NCBI GenBank assembly: GCA_937975725.1
Contig: CALJUL010000016.1
Span: 1 to 12,283 of the forward strand
DNA from: an uncultured Pseudoxanthomonas sp.
Lineage (GTDB): Bacteria > Pseudomonadota > Gammaproteobacteria > Xanthomonadales > Xanthomonadaceae
Reading direction: 5' to 3'
DNA length: 12,283 nt
The notes beneath the pieces are model-generated. The model worked only from the letters and a program-made list of their open reading frames with translations. It was not told the origin of the DNA and ran no database searches. Both the position numbers and the translations under genes were made by a program. Positions 9,334 through 12,283 of this stretch are shown here, piece by piece (position 1 is the stretch's first letter; the number at the start of each line of letters is the position of its first letter).

Positions 9334-9633
9334 TCAACCGGCCGCCACCAGATCGGCGTACTCGGGGTGCCGCTGCACGTAGACCGCCGCATAGGAGCAG
9401 GCAGGCACGACCTGCCAGCCCTGCGCCCGCACGTACTCCAGCGCCGCCTTGACCAGCGCCCCGGCGACGCCGCGGCCGCCGATGGCCTCCGGCACGCCGG
9501 TATGGTCGATGACCAGGGTGCCCTGCCCGCGCAGCGTATAGAGCAGTTCGGCCTCGTGGCCGTCGATCCGGGTCCAGAACCGGCGGCGGTCGGGATCGTG
9601 GGCGATGTCGGGCAAAGCGGGGACGGTGCTCAT
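9334..9633 (-). CDS. Small GNAT-fold N-acetyltransferase (PF14542 / YjdJ type)
   Basis: This 99-residue protein belongs to the minimal GCN5-related acetyltransferase class that holds little more than the acetyl-CoA-binding half of the fold. The acetyl-CoA pyrophosphate loop is seen as GGRGVAGAL (52-60), followed by helix LVKAALEYVRAQGW and the class-typical strand and tail VVPACSYAAVYVQRHPEY (75-92). Upstream strands contain EAELLYTLRGQGTLVIDHT. The ATG at 9633 has GGAG on the minus strand (complement of 9639-9642) 5 nt before it. The acceptor substrate is unknown for this class. It lies upstream of the lipoprotein and cfa genes on the same strand, with a 67-nt gap, and diverges from the sigma-54-linked small ORF. 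Confidence 0.85.
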   Translation of the reverse strand: MSTVPALPDIAHDPDRRRFWTRIDGHEAELLYTLRGQGTLVIDHTGVPEAIGGRGVAGALVKAALEYVRAQGWQVVPACSYAAVYVQRHPEYADLVAAG

Positions 9634-9713
9634 GGCGGCTCCGTGGCGGTGGGCTCACCGGCATTGTGACTGATTGCTCAGCGGAACCTTGCGGCAGAAC
9701 TGGACGCAGCGCG

Positions 9714-9731
9714 TCACATTCATGCTTGTGA
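9714..9731. promoter_or_regulatory. Palindromic candidate activator/enhancer site
   Basis: TCACANNCATGNNTGTGA at 9714-9731 is symmetric at 14 of 18 positions. Its centre is about 83 bp upstream of the start point predicted from the sigma-54 promoter, a normal distance for an enhancer-binding protein. Related half-sites TGTGAC (9665-9670) and GTCAC (9764-9768) lie nearby. The orientation is opposite to a CRP site (TGTGA-N6-TCACA), so CRP/Clp is not the obvious ligand. The ligand is unknown. Confidence 0.35.
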
Positions 9732-9779
9732 AGAAATCGCGCCTCCGCAGAACCGCGAATCCGGTCACGGAATCGGAGT

Positions 9780-9794
9780 TGGCACGATTACTGC
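9780..9794 (+). promoter_or_regulatory. Sigma-54 (RpoN) -24/-12 promoter
   Basis: TGGCACGATTACTGC matches the RpoN consensus TGGCACG-N4-TTGC at all positions of the -24 block and at three of four of the -12 block. The invariant GG (9781-9782) and GC (9793-9794) are exactly 10 bp apart, as required. The predicted start point is near 9805-9806, about 25 nt before the ATG of the small ORF at 9830. Such promoters need an ATP-driven enhancer-binding protein. The upstream palindrome is a candidate binding site. Confidence 0.7.
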
Positions 9795-9818
9795 GATTAC
9801 CGGGCATAGACCGCTTCC

Positions 9819-9822
9819 GGAG
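9819..9822 (+). promoter_or_regulatory. Ribosome-binding site of the 66-codon ORF
   Basis: GGAG lies 7 nt before the ATG at 9830. It supports this start over the upstream in-frame ATG at 9674, which would place the sigma-54 promoter inside the coding region. Confidence 0.6.
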
Positions 9823-9829
9823 TTCCGCC

Positions 9830-10030
9830 ATGAGCCTGACCGAAGAACTGCCCGACGTCTCCACCGCCAGCGACTTCACCCTGCTGGAGGGCCTGTTCCA
9901 GTTGACCGTCACCGGCCACACCCAGGACTGGGAATTCGAACGCCTCAACAACGCCGTGTACGAGCGCCTGTTGTCCACCTATTCCGGCACCGACAGCCAG
10001 GCGCACGCCGCGAACGCACTGGCCGGCTGA
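9830..10030 (+). CDS. Small acidic protein of unknown function, probably sigma-54-transcribed
   Basis: I do not recognise this 66-residue protein. It has about ten acidic residues and only two arginines, so it should be strongly acidic. It has no signal peptide, membrane segment or cysteine. The central part (about 15-50, from SDFTLLEGLFQL to NAVYERLLSTY) reads as two amphipathic helices, and the termini look flexible. The frame is open upstream to 9674, but the preferred ATG has a correctly spaced GGAG and lies about 25 nt after the predicted start point of a near-consensus sigma-54 promoter. The codons keep the high-GC third-position bias of neighbouring genes. It is divergent from the acetyltransferase gene and convergent with the histone-like gene. 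A small regulator or a nutrient- or motility-linked adaptor would fit RpoN control, but nothing in the sequence proves that. Confidence 0.65.
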   Translation: MSLTEELPDVSTASDFTLLEGLFQLTVTGHTQDWEFERLNNAVYERLLSTYSGTDSQAHAANALAG

Positions 10031-10065
10031 CGCACCGCACGCTCCATCTTGTCCGCTACCGGGTG

Positions 10066-10115
10066 CTCCGGCGCGGCGCAGGGGTCCGCCTCCGGGCGCG
10101 ACTGCCGCGCCGGAG
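10066..10115. repeat. 12-bp perfect inverted repeat downstream of the small ORF
   Basis: CTCCGGCGCGGC (10066-10077) and GCCGCGCCGGAG (10104-10115) are perfect inverted copies around a 26-nt spacer, 36 nt after the small ORF stop. No T-run follows the right arm. Apart from this and the hairpin at 10124-10147, the 151-bp gap (10031-10181) shows no gene. Confidence 0.55.
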
Positions 10116-10123
10116 TCCCGTCC

Positions 10124-10147
10124 CTCGCCGCACAGGCGGGCTTCTTT
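10124..10147 (+). terminator. Weak candidate terminator of the small ORF transcript
   Basis: CTCGCC (10124-10129) and GGCGGG (10135-10140) pair over 6 bp, including one G-T, with a 5-nt loop. CTTCTTT follows. The stem is short and the T-run is interrupted, so confidence is low. Confidence 0.35.
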
Positions 10148-10181
10148 CCCCGATCCCTTACAGACGCACGCAAGGCGAAAC

Positions 10182-10886
10182 TCATTCTTCGCCGCGGTGG
10201 TCGCGCTTGCCCTGGTTGTGCCGGCCCTGCACGCCCGAGCTGCCCTGGATCGCCTTCATCCGGCTCTCCGCGGCATGCAGTTCGTGCGCCTTGGTCGCGG
10301 CATCGGCGGACACGAAGCCTGCCGCCTGTTCACTGCCCTGATCGCCCTGGTCGAACTGCTGCCAGGGCGCCTGCCGGCGGTCGTGTTCCTGCTTCTGCTC
10401 CAGCAAAGCCTTCGCCTTCGCCAGCGCGAGTTCGGGCGTGACCTTGCGGGGCGCGCGCTTGCGCGGCGCGGCGGTCGCCATCGGGCGCTTGCGGGGCGCT
10501 GCCGGCGCCTGGGCCGGGGTCCTGCGCGTGCTGGTGCTGCTCGCCTTCCTGTTGGTTGCCGGGCTCGTGCGAGCCGCCGCCTTCGCGCCATCGGCCGGCG
10601 ATGTCTTGCGTGCCGTCTTCTTCGCCGCGACGACGGCCGTTTTGCCGGTGGCCGCTTTCGCCGTGCGTGCAGTGGATGGGGTGGCTGCGCCTGCCTGCCT
10701 GGCGACCGACTTCTTCGCGGTGCGGGCGGTGCCGGCAGTGGAAGTCTTCTTCGCCGCTGTCTTCCTTGCCGTCTTCGTACCGGCCTTCTGCGTGCCGGCC
10801 TTCTTCGCCGCTACCCGCTTCGTCGCGGCTTTCCCGGTGCCGCTGCGGGAAGCGGCCTTGCGTGCTGTTTTCCTGGCGGTTGCCAT
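10182..10886 (-). CDS. Histone H1/AlgP-like basic protein with a distinct C-terminal segment
   Basis: This 234-residue protein has two parts. Residues 1-150 are Ala/Lys/Arg/Thr-rich low complexity with repeated TARK/AAKK/TAKK units, like eukaryotic histone H1 tails and bacterial AlgP or Hc1-type proteins, and should bind DNA non-specifically. Proline-rich basic patches PRKRP (131-135) and PRKRAPRK (141-148) end this part. Residues about 150-234 are different: a helix VTPELALAKAKALLEQKQEHDRR, then APWQQFDQGDQG, and a tail with SRMKAIQGSSGVQG and NQGKRDHR. I do not recognise this segment as a named domain. The ATG at 10886 is chosen because GGAG (complement of 10893-10896) is 6 nt upstream and it begins the basic repeat directly. 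The longer opening to 10958 gives a non-homogeneous leader and is rejected. Nucleoid association or gene regulation is inference from composition. Confidence 0.82.
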   Translation of the reverse strand: MATARKTARKAASRSGTGKAATKRVAAKKAGTQKAGTKTARKTAAKKTSTAGTARTAKKSVARQAGAATPSTARTAKAATGKTAVVAAKKTARKTSPADGAKAAARTSPATNRKASSTSTRRTPAQAPAAPRKRPMATAAPRKRAPRKVTPELALAKAKALLEQKQEHDRRQAPWQQFDQGDQGSEQAAGFVSADAATKAHELHAAESRMKAIQGSSGVQGRHNQGKRDHRGEE

Positions 10887-10896
10887 GCGCTGCTCC

Positions 10897-10912
10897 ACGT
10901 GGGGACGTGGGG
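10897..10912. repeat. Tandem ACGTGGGG pair with CCACGTGG palindrome before the histone-like gene
   Basis: ACGTGGGG occurs twice back-to-back (10897-10904 and 10905-10912). The first copy overlaps the palindrome CCACGTGG (10895-10902). The pair lies 11-26 bp upstream of the ATG, next to the Shine-Dalgarno, so a bound protein or RNA structure here could affect initiation. A possible extended -10 (TGCTATCCC, minus strand 10923-10915) lies just above it. Confidence 0.35.
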
Positions 10913-10947
10913 GCGGGATAGCATGCCCGGCCTGAAATCCGGGTGAT

Positions 10948-10965
10948 GCCGGCCGCAATGCCGGC
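10948..10965 (-). other. GC hairpin immediately after the rhomboid stop codon
   Basis: Two GCCGGC blocks (10948-10953 and 10960-10965) form a 6-bp stem with a 6-nt loop, starting right after the rhomboid TAA on the minus strand. It resembles the stem of the lpdA terminator but has no T-run, so efficient termination is uncertain and read-through into the histone-like gene is possible. Confidence 0.4.
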
Positions 10966-11583
10966 TTAACCGAAGCGCGGCTGCGACAACTGCTGCAGGA
11001 AGTGCTGCACGATGCCCGGCTCCATCGCCACCAGGAACAGGATGCCGTAGGCCGCGCCCGCCAGGTGCGCGCCGTGGTTGATGTTGTCGCCGCCGCGGCG
11101 GTCCATCCAGATGCTGTAGCCGATGTAGAGCACCGCGAACACGATGGCCGGCATCGGGATGAAGAACACCCCGATCCTGGCCCACGGATCGACCAGGATG
11201 AAGGCGAACAGCACCGCCGACACCGCGCCCGACGCGCCCAGGCTGCGGTAGTTGGGGTCCTTCTGGTGCTTCAGGTAGGTCGGCAGGATGGACACCACCA
11301 GTGCCGAGAAATAGAACGCCACGAAGGTCAGCCGGCTGCCGCTGAGGCGGGTGATGATGTCCTCCATCACCCGACCGAAGAAGAACAGCGTCACCATGTT
11401 GAACAGCAGGTGCCAGAAATCGGCGTGGATGAAGCCGTAGGTGACCAGGCGGTCGTACTGCCGGTGGCGGTCGATCGCCGGCGGCCACAGGATCAGCCGC
11501 ATCGCCAGCGCCGGCATGCGCAGCGCCGCGAAGCTCACGGCGCAGGTGACCGCGATCAGCAGCAGGGTGATCGGTGCGCTCAT
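10966..11583 (-). CDS. Rhomboid family intramembrane serine protease
   Basis: This is a 205-residue polytopic inner-membrane protease of the rhomboid family, which cleaves transmembrane segments within the bilayer. The hydrophobic pattern gives six membrane helices (roughly 5-25, 55-75, 85-103, 116-132, 138-158 and 172-190), the minimal bacterial core. The catalytic serine is in GASGA (116-120, Ser118) and the catalytic histidine in GAHLAG (His173). The oxyanion-supporting pair corresponding to GlpG His150/Asn154 is HxxxN with His58 and Asn62 (FWHLLFNM). There is no cytoplasmic N-terminal extension as in GlpG. The start at 11583 has GAGGA (complement of 11591-11595) 7 nt upstream. That Shine-Dalgarno overlaps the stop codon region of the upstream transporter gene, suggesting translational coupling. 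The substrate is unknown. Confidence 0.93.
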   Translation of the reverse strand: MSAPITLLLIAVTCAVSFAALRMPALAMRLILWPPAIDRHRQYDRLVTYGFIHADFWHLLFNMVTLFFFGRVMEDIITRLSGSRLTFVAFYFSALVVSILPTYLKHQKDPNYRSLGASGAVSAVLFAFILVDPWARIGVFFIPMPAIVFAVLYIGYSIWMDRRGGDNINHGAHLAGAAYGILFLVAMEPGIVQHFLQQLSQPRFG

Positions 11584-11593
11584 TCTTTCGTCC

Positions 11594-12283
11594 TCACGCC
11601 GCGGCGCGGTAGTTGTCCTGCATGGGATAGGTCCGCGCGTACAGCGCGAACGCCAGCGCCGCCACGAACGCGAAGCCGGCGAAGAAGAACATCAGGAAGG
11701 CGTTCTCGGTCCAGCCCTGCGCCTGGATCCAGCCGATCACCGCGGGATCGCGCACGCTGGCGTTGGTCAGCAGCACCCACAGCCCGCCGAAGGTGCTGGT
11801 CAGGTACCAGAAGGCCATGATGACGCCCTTCATCGCCATCGGCGCCTGGCTGTAGGCGAACTCCAGCGCGGTCGCCGACACCAGCACTTCGCCGAAGGTC
11901 AGCAGCAGGTAGGGCAGCGTCTGCCAGGCCAGCGACACCTGCTCGCCCTGGTCCATCTGCAACTGCAGCAGGCCGGCGACGACCCACGACACCGCCGAGA
12001 TCGCGATGCCCCAGCCCATCCGCCGCAGCGCGGTGACCTTGAAGCCCATCTGCCGCAGCAGCGGGTACAGGACCAGGTTGTTGAACGGGATCAGCAGCAT
12101 GACCATGGCCGGGTTCAGCGCCTGCATCTGGGTGGCGTCCTTGACCAGCCAGCTCGGCCACCACCACAGGTCGTGCGGGATCAGCATCGCCTTGCCCTGG
12201 ATGACCCAGGTCGAGGCCTTCTGGTCGAACAGCGACCAGAACGGCGTGACCAGCGCGAACACGATCAGGATGCGCAGCACCGA
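11594..12283 (-). CDS. POT-family proton-dependent oligopeptide transporter (partial, 5' end outside window)
   Basis: This is the C-terminal 229 residues of a major-facilitator-superfamily proton-coupled peptide symporter (POT/PTR2). The frame runs off the window edge; the GTG at 12280 is internal, not a start. Family markers are PFWSLFDQKASTWV near the visible N-terminus, LIPFNNLVLYPLL, and the hallmark block PYLLLTFGEVLVSATALEF followed by AYSQAP. About six membrane helices remain visible, consistent with the second half of a 12- to 14-helix protein of about 450-550 residues, so roughly half is missing. The N-terminal ExxER proton-coupling motif lies outside the window. The gene ends 10 nt before the rhomboid start on the same strand. 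Substrate range (di- or tripeptides) is family knowledge, not visible here. Confidence 0.92.
   Translation of the reverse strand, partial: SVLRILIVFALVTPFWSLFDQKASTWVIQGKAMLIPHDLWWWPSWLVKDATQMQALNPAMVMLLIPFNNLVLYPLLRQMGFKVTALRRMGWGIAISAVSWVVAGLLQLQMDQGEQVSLAWQTLPYLLLTFGEVLVSATALEFAYSQAPMAMKGVIMAFWYLTSTFGGLWVLLTNASVRDPAVIGWIQAQGWTENAFLMFFFAGFAFVAALAFALYARTYPMQDNYRAAA

Noticed and set aside
7328..9452. Plus-strand frames of 421 and 366 codons opposite cfa, the lipoprotein and acetyltransferase genes
   Set aside because: His/Gln/Val/Arg-rich antisense translations. The minus-strand genes have clear motifs and ribosome-binding sites.
9714..9731. CRP/Clp binding site
   Set aside because: The arms are TCACA...TGTGA with 8 bp between them, opposite in orientation to the TGTGA-N6-TCACA CRP consensus.
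9674..9829. Upstream extension of the small ORF to 118 codons
   Set aside because: It would place the sigma-54 promoter and the palindrome inside the coding region and has no ribosome-binding site. The ATG at 9830 has a spaced GGAG.
10197..10946. 249-codon plus-strand frame that looks hydrophobic and could be taken for a membrane protein
   Set aside because: It is the complement of the Ala/Lys/Arg repeat of the histone-like gene, which produces artificial Leu/Ala/Arg-rich or Phe/Val-rich frames.

Overview
The window is about 12.3 kb of very GC-rich bacterial chromosome (roughly two thirds G+C or more, strong G/C third-position bias). Gene content, gene order and protein sequences point to a gammaproteobacterium of the Xanthomonadaceae / Lysobacteraceae type (Lysobacter, Luteimonas or Pseudoxanthomonas-like). 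This assignment rests on recognising protein families and on the GAGTGAG-type intergenic repeat, not on a database search. No rRNA, tRNA, CRISPR array, insertion sequence, prophage or attachment site was seen. After start-site correction no gene-free gap exceeds 200 bp.

Region 1 (1-4949, + strand) is the 2-oxoglutarate dehydrogenase operon: the 3' three quarters of sucA (E1o), complete sucB (E2o) and complete lpdA (E3). All active-site residues that can be checked are intact. A 106-bp sucB-lpdA spacer contains a repeated 14-mer and a long imperfect hairpin. A clean intrinsic terminator follows lpdA at 4923-4949.

Region 2 (4950-7236, + strand) holds three genes that each seem to have their own promoter: a LOG-type nucleotide phosphoribohydrolase, a YhdH/AcuI-type NADPH oxidoreductase, and a stand-alone CheY-like receiver resembling PilH.

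Region 3 (7295-9633, - strand) converges on region 2. Read 5' to 3' on the minus strand it holds a small GNAT acetyltransferase, a DUF3298-type lipoprotein (GTG start, strong Shine-Dalgarno), and cyclopropane-fatty-acyl-phospholipid synthase (cfa). The lipoprotein and cfa genes are only 7 nt apart, so cell-envelope functions look co-expressed.

Region 4 (9634-10181) is the most unusual part. It is a relatively AT-rich intergenic stretch with a near-consensus sigma-54 (-24/-12) promoter, an upstream palindrome at a distance suited to an enhancer-binding protein, and a 66-codon acidic orphan gene with a good ribosome-binding site.

Region 5 (10182-12283, - strand) holds a basic histone-H1/AlgP-like protein with a distinct conserved-looking C-terminal segment, a rhomboid intramembrane protease, and the 3' end of a POT-family peptide transporter. 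The transporter and rhomboid genes are separated by 10 nt and are probably co-transcribed.

Overall this is mostly ordinary housekeeping DNA. I found no defence, secretion or biosynthetic system. The best leads are the sigma-54-driven small ORF, the sucB-lpdA repeat hairpin, and the C-terminal domain of the histone-like protein.
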